A DNA stretch of 21,869 nucleotides from a virus, in IMG/VR virus record IMGVR_UViG_3300007352_000055, positions 1-21,869 of that record. One strand, written 5' to 3'. Below, in pieces: positions 14,404-19,950 of this stretch. The notes below the pieces were generated by a model that did not search any database, was not told the origin of the DNA, and saw only the letters and a list, made by a program, of their open reading frames with translations. Both the position numbers and the translations under genes were made by a program. Each line of letters starts with the position of its first letter. The stretch's first letter is position 1.

Positions 14404-14505
14404 CTAATTCATTGCAATTCTCATAAACTCAAGAACCAAAATTAAAATGACCCCCGAAAGGGCCATTTTTAGAATTGGAGAGAGATAATATTTTAGGGTT
14501 TTCAT
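14404..14505 (-). CDS. Possible micro membrane protein (33 aa)
   Basis: The ATG overlaps the stop of the 159-residue gene as ATGA, with GGGGGA immediately upstream. The peptide (MKTLKYYLSPILKMALSGVI) continues with a hydrophobic span (about 13-27) and ends with a short basic tail, a layout of tiny single-span proteins. The overlap and SD favour coding, but a terminator-like hairpin lies within the frame (14444-14469), so it may be only read-through sequence. Unresolved between the two. Confidence 0.4.
   Translation of the reverse strand: MKTLKYYLSPILKMALSGVILILVLEFMRIAMN
14444..14469. terminator. Candidate bidirectional hairpin terminator
   Basis: AAAATG at 14444-14449 pairs with CATTTT at 14464-14469. 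One A-C mismatch follows, then CCC pairs with GGG around a 6-base loop. A T-run follows on the plus strand and a TTTT-AA-TTTT tract on the minus strand. It could end or attenuate leftward transcription between the coiled-coil gene and the helicase block. It overlaps a 33-codon frame, so the role is uncertain. Confidence 0.4.
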
Positions 14506-14981
14506 TTTCCCCCACTCATCATCTCAATCATCATCTTAGCTTCGTCGAAAGATTTGCCGAGCGTTTTAGCAAGCGCTTTAATCGCCTTAACTTTCTTCGC
14601 TTGCTCCGCCGTCATCATCTTGGATTCGACGCGCTGATCGAGTGTCTTGTTTTTCTGTTCTCGATAGTCGCGAGCCGCTTGTAGCTTCTTTTCTTCCCGC
14701 TTCGCAACATGCGCCTTAAGCTGATCCTTACTCATTTGAGTGTGCAGGATTTCAGCGTAGAGCTTGGCAAACTTCTCATGAACTTCGAGCGCGGCCATGA
14801 TAGTCTCTAATGGCTGCGCAGAGATTTCGACGCGCTTTTGAGCGAGGAAGATACCATTAACTTCTAGCTCTTGAGTGAACAGCATACTTCTAAAATGATT
14901 ACACTCTTGAGTGAGTTTGGTTATGTCTTGTTGCGCTTGTTCTAGGCGCTGTTTATATTCTTCGATGGTCTTTAATTCCAT
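14502..14981 (-). CDS. Coiled-coil protein (159 aa)
   Basis: Nearly the whole product is charged helix (MELKTIEEYKQRLEQAQQDI). It has heptad-like hydrophobic spacing over about 1-35 and a Lys/Glu/Ala-rich stretch around 85-135. The C-terminus is Met-rich (AKMMIEMMSGGK), and its codons supply the SD of the possible 33-residue gene. There are no enzymatic motifs. It might be an oligomeric DNA-binding or scaffold-type early protein; family not recognised. The SD at its own start is weak (GCAAAGATC). Confidence 0.6.
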   Translation of the reverse strand: MELKTIEEYKQRLEQAQQDITKLTQECNHFRSMLFTQELEVNGIFLAQKRVEISAQPLETIMAALEVHEKFAKLYAEILHTQMSKDQLKAHVAKREEKKLQAARDYREQKNKTLDQRVESKMMTAEQAKKVKAIKALAKTLGKSFDEAKMMIEMMSGGK

Positions 14982-15017
14982 GATCTTTGCTCGGTGAAAT
15001 TAAAAAGACGAAAGCGC

Positions 15018-15077
15018 TTACGCGCCCTCGCCCATCATCTTTTTCATCATGTCCTCGAAAGACTCTTCATCCTTCAT
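15018..15077 (-). CDS. Possible micro-ORF (19 aa) coupled to the first left-arm gene
   Basis: An ATG overlaps the stop of the 98-residue gene as ATGA and opens a frame of 19 residues (MKDEESFEDMMKKMMGEGA). Its Met/Lys-rich end resembles the C-terminal character of the next protein downstream (MMIEMMSGGK). Right after it, a small GCGC-GTAA-GCGC stem followed by TCTTTTT could act as a weak leftward terminator. The frame is too short to be certain of. Confidence 0.25.
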   Translation of the reverse strand: MKDEESFEDMMKKMMGEGA

Positions 15078-15370
15078 TTCGTTTCTTGCGCCGCTTTAAT
15101 ACCGTGCCAAAAGGCGTTGAGAATCATAGCGCCGATGGCATCGGGATTAATTACGATAGCCCCACTCAGGGGACACGTCATTGTAATTAGCACTTCCACT
15201 GAAGAAAGTCGTGAGATGACACACTCACGGGAGACTTTCAAATAGTTGTTCCAGGGAATTTCAGGGTCCTCAGGATTTAAGAAAGCCTGCAACTTTGCAG
15301 ACTCTTCAGGATTAAACAAGGGCGCTGCATTACTCATGAATTGCAGCGTTAACTCTTCGATGGATTTCAT
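15074..15370 (-). CDS. First left-arm gene, unknown protein (98 aa)
   Basis: This is the first gene read from the leftward promoter at 15445-15472, with a leader of roughly 65 bases. The product (MKSIEELTLQFMSNAAPLFN) has a helical start, a Pro/Glu-rich linker (NPEDPEIPWNN) and a hydrophobic C-terminal half (EVLITMTCPLSGAIVINPDA). The SD is weak (AGAGC, distant). As the promoter-proximal early gene it may be regulatory or host-directed, but no family is recognised. Confidence 0.6.
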   Translation of the reverse strand: MKSIEELTLQFMSNAAPLFNPEESAKLQAFLNPEDPEIPWNNYLKVSRECVISRLSSVEVLITMTCPLSGAIVINPDAIGAMILNAFWHGIKAAQETK

Positions 15371-15444
15371 ATACTTTTGCTCTGTAAGTGAGAATCAGTG
15401 GGGCATTTGACCCAACTGGTGCCGGTGTCAGATTGTCTAGGTGT

Positions 15445-15472
15445 AGTATAGCAGGTTTCTAGGTGTTGTCAA
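15445..15472 (-). promoter_or_regulatory. Leftward early promoter
   Basis: Read on the minus strand: TTGACA (15472-15467), a 16-base spacer, then TATACT (15450-15445), preceded by TGC as an extended -10. This is a near-consensus sigma-70 promoter. Its start point would lie about 65 bases before the first left-arm gene. It is the only strong promoter I found for the whole leftward array. Confidence 0.75.
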
Positions 15473-15545
15473 GGGGGAATTTGGGTGATGGGTATTGACG
15501 CTAACTCATTGATAGCATTAGAGTTAAGCCCATCAGCGAAGCCGA

Positions 15546-15580
15546 CCCTCTCCTACCCTACCTTTACCCTCAGGAGAGGG
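15546..15580. repeat. 9-bp inverted repeat with pyrimidine-rich loop
   Basis: CCCTCTCCT and AGGAGAGGG are exact complements around a 17-base loop that itself repeats TACCCT-like units (TACCCTACCTTTACCCTC). Flanking GA and GTC extend the pairing after one bulged G. There is no T-run on either side, so it is not an intrinsic terminator. An origin stem-loop or operator is more likely. Confidence 0.6.
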
Positions 15581-15625
15581 GTCAGGTAAGCCATTGATTC
15601 TAAAGGACTTATTCTTCTAGTGTTT

Positions 15626-15645
15626 TATATATTAAAAAATATATA
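15626..15645. repeat. AT-only inverted repeat, possible DNA unwinding element
   Basis: TATATATT (15626-15633) is the exact reverse complement of AATATATA (15638-15645), with AAAA between. The surrounding 25 bases have no G or C apart from the edges. Such tracts melt easily and are common at origins. Confidence 0.5.
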
Positions 15646-15900
15646 TGTGAATCATCGAGCCAACAAAGCCATTGTTTTCAACAGCCTAGCTCACCTACGC
15701 TTTTGACCACCACCGAGGGTATAGGAGGGTACGGGCTAAGCATCCTGATAACCCATTGATTAGACTAGGCTTAGCTTGATTTAACATCGTCTAGAATCCC
15801 CCTCTAGTACGCTCAAAAACCTCCAATTCCGCCCCTGCGCAGTTTCACCCACCCTCGATGTTCGCTACCTAATCCCCTTATCTTCGCCCTCTGTTCCCTA

Positions 15901-15929
15901 TTGACCCCGCCCTGCGTATCCTCTATTAT
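15901..15929 (+). promoter_or_regulatory. Rightward promoter for the 71-aa gene
   Basis: TTGACC (15901-15906), a 17-base spacer, then TATTAT (15924-15929). The match to the sigma-70 consensus is strong at both boxes. The start codon of the next gene lies 47 bases downstream of the -10 box. Confidence 0.7.
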
Positions 15930-15975
15930 AGGCCTACAGCGCACCTAAGCTGAATTCACCACTACGGAGCATCCC

Positions 15976-16191
15976 ATGAAACTAAAGACACGTAATGGCA
16001 GACTAAAGCCTACGACAGTACGATTCTTCGCCGCTGGCGGGCACGATGCGGGGACAGGCTTATATAATGATAGGCCTGGAGTCTCCCTGCTGGTGACTGA
16101 ATCTCAGCGGCTCTATACGCTTCTGATTACCGATGGGCCTCGCCAAGATCGCCCGCTGCCAGCTTTAGAAAAATTGCGTTCCCCCTATTGA
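15976..16191 (+). CDS. Small unknown protein (71 aa)
   Basis: The ATG has CGGAGCATCCC upstream as SD and lies just downstream of a strong promoter. The protein (MKLKTRNGRLKPTTVRFFAA) is basic, with a Gly-rich centre (GGHDAGTGLYNDRPG) and a strand-forming part (VSLLVTESQRLYTLLITDG). The stop codon is inside the -35 box of the next promoter. No family recognised; the early rightward position and basic charge would suit a small regulator or DNA-binding protein, by inference. Confidence 0.6.
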   Translation: MKLKTRNGRLKPTTVRFFAAGGHDAGTGLYNDRPGVSLLVTESQRLYTLLITDGPRQDRPLPALEKLRSPY

Positions 16192-16216
16192 CAAGAGAGG
16201 TAGACTCTGCTATTCT
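16188..16216 (+). promoter_or_regulatory. Rightward promoter for the 146-aa gene
   Basis: TTGACA (16188-16193) with a 17-base spacer and TATTCT (16211-16216), preceded by TGC (extended -10). The -35 box overlaps the TGA stop of the gene upstream. The next gene has its own strong SD (AAAGGAGATTAAG), so it can be expressed independently. Confidence 0.75.
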
Positions 16217-16267
16217 GATCTCGTAAGGTAATTCAATCGGGCATCCGCCCAAAGGAGATTAAGTATT

Positions 16268-16708
16268 ATGGGTACTTCACCCACCCCCGCTGTTCCCACC
16301 GTTGAAATCATCGAAAAAAGCTATAGCTACTTCGATGGTACGACACTTGAGTCTCGTACTGAGCCTGTGAAAGTTGAATTCACGGCGCCGATTACCCTTA
16401 CGGACGCTATGACCCGTATTGATAATTCGCAAGAAGTTGTTTTGAGAGCACTCACTTCCTATCTGCGTCGCGCGGCACTTTCTGAGGCGAAGAAAAGCGT
16501 TCTCAGCAAGGGAGTCTCGAAGAAGATTGTGCTCGGCGTTTTGCGCCCCTTCCGTGCACTTCCTCCGTGGAGCACTATGGATCGCGCGAAACAGACCGAA
16601 GCGCTGCTTACCATGTTGCGCTCGAACCCTGCCATCCTCGAAGCGATTAAAGCAGCGAACGCTGCTAGCGATGTGGATGACGATGACAACGACGGCGATG
16701 ACGAGTAA
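16268..16708 (+). CDS. Unknown protein with acidic tail (146 aa)
   Basis: It has its own promoter and an ideal SD (AAAGGAG). The N-terminus is Pro-rich (GTSPTPAVPTVEII), followed by about 90 residues of mixed helix (LTDAMTRIDNSQEVVLRALT, then a basic KKSVLSKGVSKKIV region). The tail from about residue 133 is almost only Asp/Glu (DVDDDDNDGDDE). Acidic tails of this sort occur in SSBs, DNA mimics and proteins that bind basic partners; none can be chosen here. Codon use is more GC-rich than in the left arm. An overlapping minus-strand frame is rejected. Confidence 0.7.
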   Translation: MGTSPTPAVPTVEIIEKSYSYFDGTTLESRTEPVKVEFTAPITLTDAMTRIDNSQEVVLRALTSYLRRAALSEAKKSVLSKGVSKKIVLGVLRPFRALPPWSTMDRAKQTEALLTMLRSNPAILEAIKAANAASDVDDDDNDGDDE

Positions 16709-16711
16709 CTG

Positions 16712-16930
16712 AAGTTTGGCGCAAGCAAACCCGATCACATCGGGAGATTCGGTAAGTACGACAGCGCCTCAATTTTTAATACTCCCAGGGAATTAGCTTT
16801 TCATACTCTCATACTCAGTTAATTCCCTGAGAGTTAACTTTAACTTTGGTGAAGCCAAAAAATAGGTCCATCGGGATTAACTTCCCTTTGGACCTTTTTA
16901 GTTTTTAACTCGTGCCAGTGGCGAAGCCAC
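16712..16930. terminator. Hairpin-rich bidirectional terminator region
   Basis: Five stem-loops lie between convergent genes. They are CCCGAT/ATCGGG (16730-16744), a 14-position stem with one mismatch (16782-16795 with 16820-16833), TTTGG/CCAAA (16845-16859), AGGTCCA/TGGACCT (16864-16870 with 16889-16895) and AGTGGC/GCCACT (16917-16931). The fourth has an inner GGGA/TCCC pairing, a T-run (TTTTTAGTTTTT) on the plus strand and TATTTTTT on the minus strand. It is the best intrinsic terminator in the window and can serve both directions. Confidence 0.75.
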
Positions 16931-17674
16931 TTAGACCACTCCAAGTTTAATTAGTCGATCTAGCACGCGCTTGTATTCGATCTCTGGATCAGTTGTTTCC
17001 ACGCGATCTAGAACGAAATCGAATTCATGGATTCTGGCTTTTTCAAACTCATAGAAGCGATAGAATCCCGCCCAACGGCCCTGCGTTCCGTTGATATAGA
17101 TTGTTCGCGCCAGCGGCCCTACCAAACGATCTCCGAAGGCTCTCATTGACTGATTGCTTAGGCAAATGTGCGTGATTGACGTGGCATACGCGGGTAGTGG
17201 CACGCGAACATGACAGATACCAGCAGAGTGCATTTGAAGCCCATTCCCGTAGCAGACCTCAAGTGTGTACTTGCGCCCCTGCTTTTTGCAAAGGTCAGTA
17301 AACGCAAGTATCGCACCACCACGAATACATTGGATTTCGGTGCTATTGGCGTCCCCACTGAGATTAATCCCAATCTTAATTGGTGCTGGACGAAGAAATC
17401 GCTTCATGCGAAAACACTCCGCTTCGCCTTCAAGTGCATCATCGATATCCACGCGGTAACCTTCAGTGGCGCGAGTCTCCATCCGAATCTTGTCTTTCGA
17501 GATTAAGACTCGTGCGATCTTTTCGCGCCAACGTTGGACCTGTTCTAATGCGCTAGCTTCGATGGGAAGGTCTGTTAGCTTGATTCCAGTAGCCTCAAAA
17601 CTCGCGTAGCGCTTCAGTGGGCCGGATGCGAGTAGCTGCTTGTCATGAAATGGAATTCGCTTAGTAACGCGCAT
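16931..17674 (-). CDS. VWA-like partner protein of the AAA+ ATPase (247 aa)
   Basis: It follows the MoxR-type gene with a 14-base overlap, the usual arrangement for ATPase/VWA pairs. From residue 98 the sequence runs PIKIGINLSGDANST, then IRGGAILAFTDLCKKQGRKYTLEVCYGNG. This is the strand-loop-helix-strand order of a von Willebrand A domain, with the metal site DxSxS read here as NLSGD. With Asn in place of the first Asp, metal binding is doubtful. The N-terminal 95 residues are basic and helical. Known pairs (CobS/CobT, CbbQ/CbbO, RavA/ViaA) use the VWA protein to direct the ATPase to a target. The target is unknown here; the VWA assignment is inferred. Confidence 0.5.
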   Translation of the reverse strand: MRVTKRIPFHDKQLLASGPLKRYASFEATGIKLTDLPIEASALEQVQRWREKIARVLISKDKIRMETRATEGYRVDIDDALEGEAECFRMKRFLRPAPIKIGINLSGDANSTEIQCIRGGAILAFTDLCKKQGRKYTLEVCYGNGLQMHSAGICHVRVPLPAYATSITHICLSNQSMRAFGDRLVGPLARTIYINGTQGRWAGFYRFYEFEKARIHEFDFVLDRVETTDPEIEYKRVLDRLIKLGVV

Positions 17675-18947
17675 AGTTGCTCATGACCCTTTCGACGTCT
17701 TTCTTTACTTGCTCGATAACGGAAGGTCGTAGACCTTCGTAAAGTGCTCCGTTGCAGATATCTCGCATGATATCGAGTGTGAGTCGCTCTTCGTAAGCGA
17801 GGATTTTGGCACCCGCATAGGCGAACCGTGGCGAAGCCGCAATGGGCAATTCTGCACGTTCAACGATGGGACGAATCTCATGCACAAAATTAATCCATGC
17901 TTCGCCCCTAGGACCGGGACAAATGTCCGCAACGATTTTGCGCTCTAGTTCAGTATCGTATTTGAACTCCATGTAATAGAGACGGTTTCGGAAAGCCCCA
18001 CCCGCATCTTGCCGTTCGGGGTACCTTTCATCGTCGCCATGCAATGTGCTGTTGTCTGCGAATACCAGATAGCAGTGTGGGTGCTTTGTGATACGTGAAC
18101 CATCAGGGAAGCGTATTTCAACGTTCGCAAGTGCAGCGTTGAGAATGTTCAAAAAGCTACCTGCTGCGTTGCCGCACTCGTCGAAGAGAACAATTCCACC
18201 GTTAGCCCAAATCTCAAAAAAGTGAGCAGGGTTAAACCGTGGTTGCCCTGGTTGCGCAATGGGATTGAGTGTTCCCAGAATCTCGCTGCGAAGCATGTCG
18301 AGTGAACCAGGGATAAGCAGGAAGTCTAGCTCCGCTTCTTTCGCAATTATTTGCATGAGCGTAGTCTTTCCAGCACCGGGAGCACCATAGAGAAAAGGGT
18401 AAAGTCCCTGCCTCATGCGCTTAATGATGGTTGGCGCAAGGTAGTGCATCCCGGAGGTGCTCACTTTTTCAAGTGGTGACGGTGGAAGAGACTTTGCAGT
18501 GTGGGAAACCGATGGCTGCACCTGTACCTGTTCTTGGGGTTTCGGTGAAGCTACTTTCAACAAAGCCGCGATTCGGTCAACGATCTCTTTAGCTTCGTAA
18601 AGATTCATGTTGGTTTCGGTGCGAATCTCTTTGATAGCTTCGATCTTGCGTCCTTCGGTGATTAGCTTCGTTGCACGCGCGATACAAGCGCTCGAAGGTT
18701 GGATGATGGTGGGAACAGTTTGTGGAGGAGGAAAACCCACTGTAGGCGCTTTTGGCGTCATTGGCGAAGGATTCGGCGTAGGTTGTGAAACCTGCCCTAA
18801 CTTTTCCAATCGGCACTTCACGTGAAAGTGAATGCCCTTGGAGTGCGTGTCGTAAGACCATTGGCCCGCCGGCGTACCATAAAGATTCACGCCACAGTAG
18901 GCGCAAGCACGATGTATATGGTACATTTTAGACGAGATATTGGGCAT
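17661..18947 (-). CDS. MoxR/CobS-like AAA+ ATPase with zinc finger and L7/L12-like domain
   Basis: The start at 18947 (MPNISSKMYHIHRACAYCG) is set by CGGAGCAACA; an ATG at 19016 lacks an SD. The product has 428 residues. A zinc finger comes first: C15, C18, His at 40 and 42, and C45. A Pro-rich linker follows. Residues about 89-131 (ATKLITEGRKIEAIKEIR, then NLYEAKEIVDRI) look like the ribosomal L7/L12 C-terminal fold. The AAA+ core has Walker A GAPGAGKTT (188-196), Walker B IVLFDE (252-257), sensor-1 ADNST (about N299) and FRNR (319-322) as arginine finger. The family remodels protein complexes together with VWA partners. A minus-strand promoter lies upstream, so the cassette is controlled separately. 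Confidence 0.8.
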   Translation of the reverse strand: MPNISSKMYHIHRACAYCGVNLYGTPAGQWSYDTHSKGIHFHVKCRLEKLGQVSQPTPNPSPMTPKAPTVGFPPPQTVPTIIQPSSACIARATKLITEGRKIEAIKEIRTETNMNLYEAKEIVDRIAALLKVASPKPQEQVQVQPSVSHTAKSLPPSPLEKVSTSGMHYLAPTIIKRMRQGLYPFLYGAPGAGKTTLMQIIAKEAELDFLLIPGSLDMLRSEILGTLNPIAQPGQPRFNPAHFFEIWANGGIVLFDECGNAAGSFLNILNAALANVEIRFPDGSRITKHPHCYLVFADNSTLHGDDERYPERQDAGGAFRNRLYYMEFKYDTELERKIVADICPGPRGEAWINFVHEIRPIVERAELPIAASPRFAYAGAKILAYEERLTLDIMRDICNGALYEGLRPSVIEQVKKDVERVMSNYARY

Positions 18948-19012
18948 TGTTGCTCCGTTTCTGAGAGTCACGGGGTTTAGCGGCCGTGTTCCGCTTGCGG
19001 TATCCCGCGCTA

Positions 19013-19041
19013 CCATCTTAATATGCCCCTCCGCTTGTCAA
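19013..19041 (-). promoter_or_regulatory. Possible promoter of the AAA+/VWA cassette
   Basis: On the minus strand there is a perfect TTGACA (19041-19036), with TAAGAT at 15 bases and no better -10 at 16-17. The predicted start lies about 60 bases before the chosen AAA+ start codon. The short spacer makes it weak or activator-dependent. Confidence 0.35.
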
Positions 19042-19385
19042 GTCTTTTTAATGTTATTTTAATTGTATGCGCTTACAAGTTAATATTGGCCGCATGAGTC
19101 ATAGTGTTATAACATAATGTGTTGTGCATAGTATTTACTGTTAATTTTAACCGTAAACGCGCGTGATGCGAAGCATTTAACGTGAACTAAACCCACCCGG
19201 ATACCCCGAATACGTAGGGGCGGGACTATTTTTGTGTATGTACCCCTCTCCCGTATAAAATTCTAAAAATTCTAAAAATTTCCAAAATTCCAAAGTACCT
19301 TAAAATCGTAAAAATAAAAAATTGTGAGCACTAATGAAGAAAAGGCGAAGAGGCTACGCATTTAGGGGGAACAGCGGCTAACCCT
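19017..19385. other. AT-rich regulatory region with phased A-tracts
   Basis: No gene is visible. Bases 19250-19325 hold about seven A-tracts at roughly 8-10 base steps (TTCTAAAAATTCTAAAAATT, then CCAAAATTCCAAAG and further A4-A6 runs). Phased A-tracts curve DNA. The stretch lies between the AAA+/VWA cassette and the packaging genes, where pac or cos sites and terminase-binding regions are often found; this placement is inference only. The rest (19060-19250) has scattered short ATG frames without SD. Confidence 0.45.
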
Positions 19386-19415
19386 ATGATAGCACTAGAG
19401 ATATAGTGAGGTCAA
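19386..19415 (-). promoter_or_regulatory. Leftward promoter of the divergent pair
   Basis: Minus strand: TTGACC (19415-19410), an 18-base spacer, TATCAT (19391-19386), with TGC before the -10. Its -35 box lies within a GTCAAG-CCC-CTTGAC dyad (19411-19425) that also covers the -35 of the rightward promoter, so one bound protein could block both. Confidence 0.55.
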
Positions 19416-19420
19416 GCCCC

Positions 19421-19449
19421 TTGACATAGGCGCAAGCCTATGCTATGAT
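19421..19449 (+). promoter_or_regulatory. Rightward promoter of the packaging genes with spacer dyad
   Basis: TTGACA (19421-19426), a 17-base spacer, and TATGAT (19444-19449) with TGC before the -10: a near-perfect promoter. The spacer contains the exact dyad CATAGGC-GCAA-GCCTATG (19425-19442), which starts inside the -35 box. A repressor or activator dimer site is a natural reading. Confidence 0.8.
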
Positions 19450-19458
19450 CTCTCTCAA

Positions 19459-19546
19459 GGGGCCAGCGATTAAAAATAAAGAACTCGCCAATTCTTTATT
19501 TTCTCCTTTCGATGGCTCGACGACGCTAGAGCAACTAGCTGGCCCC
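19459..19546 (+). ncRNA. Structured leader RNA before the packaging genes
   Basis: The expected transcript starts at about 19456. GGGGCCAGC (19459-19467) pairs perfectly with GCTGGCCCC (19538-19546), enclosing an 11-bp hairpin (19473-19483 with 19492-19502, 8-base loop). There is also a possible small third arm (GCTC/GAGC). The result is a closed, junction-like fold that fills the whole leader and ends 11 bases before the first ORF. It may be a cis-regulatory element or a stable small RNA. No known family recognised. Confidence 0.5.
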
Positions 19547-19557
19547 GCTAAAATTAA

Positions 19558-19782
19558 ATGCCTATTACTATTGATTCTAGTGATACTGCGGCCACTGTGC
19601 AAGCTAAGCTAAATAAAGCTGCACTTCAAGAATATGAATACACTTTTCTACGGCTTAGCAATATCTATCAAATTGATAATTTGAATGAGATGGCCGCGGA
19701 AGGGTGGCGGCTAATTGCAATGTGCGATCTTGATGAGGCTGATTCAACTTATCAAGGCGCAATCCTTGAGCGTAAACTTTAA
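19558..19782 (+). CDS. Small DUF4177-like protein (74 aa)
   Basis: The segment YEYTFLRLSNIYQIDNLNEM and then AAEGWRLIAMCDLDEADSTY, ending in AILERK, resembles the small DUF4177-type fold: a strand, a helix with LNExxxEGW, and two further strands. The family function is unknown. It is the first gene after the structured leader. No SD is visible (GCTAAAATTAA precedes the ATG), so initiation may rely on the unstructured AT-rich stretch released after the leader stem. Confidence 0.55.
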   Translation: MPITIDSSDTAATVQAKLNKAALQEYEYTFLRLSNIYQIDNLNEMAAEGWRLIAMCDLDEADSTYQGAILERKL

Positions 19783-19785
19783 TTT

Positions 19786-19950
19786 ATGGAAGAAACCGAA
19801 GCCCGCGAACGCATAAACAATTCGCCGCTTAATCTCTTTATTCCCGATGAAACTTCAACCATTCGACCCGGCGCAGGAAGCTCTCAAATTAGCGGGGATC
19901 GGTGTAAAGAATCTCGAAGAATCGAAGAAAGTCGAAGCGACTCAGAATAA
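19786..19950 (+). CDS. Short ORF overlapping the next gene (54 aa)
   Basis: The frame starts three bases after the stop of the 74-residue gene (MEETEARERINNSPLNLFIP). Its first ~22 residues look protein-like. The rest, overlapping the 121-residue gene in another frame, is Ser/Arg-rich and unlikely to be conserved. It may be a short overlapping gene, or the true N-terminus of the next protein joined by a +1 shift or hidden by a sequence error near 19845. Confidence 0.3.
   Translation: MEETEARERINNSPLNLFIPDETSTIRPGAGSSQISGDRCKESRRIEESRSDSE

Larger units (their letters stand above)
15371..15975. other. Transcription switch region, candidate replication origin
   Basis: About 605 bases without a convincing gene separate leftward from rightward transcription. 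It contains CATTGAT at 15507, 15592 and 15754, and CATTGTT at 15670, so spaced 85, 78 and 84 bases. A stem-loop CCCTCTCCT/AGGAGAGGG lies at 15546-15554 and 15572-15580. An AT-rich dyad TATATATT/AATATATA lies at 15626-15645. The last 150 bases are C-rich on the plus strand. Repeats plus an AT-rich unwinding element plus a stem-loop at a divergence point is what many phage origins look like, but no initiator protein or dnaA-like box was identified. Confidence 0.4.

Noticed and set aside
15495-15523. Rightward promoter from TTGACG at 15495-15500
   Set aside because: No acceptable -10 at 16-18 bases; the strong rightward promoter is at 15901.
16277-16738. 153-codon minus-strand frame opposite the 146-aa gene
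   Set aside because: Low-complexity, no SD or promoter, while the plus-strand gene has both plus a terminator.
18589-18906. 105-codon minus-strand frame inside the AAA+ gene
   Set aside because: Shadow of the AAA+ frame; Ser/Arg-rich composition with no initiation signal.
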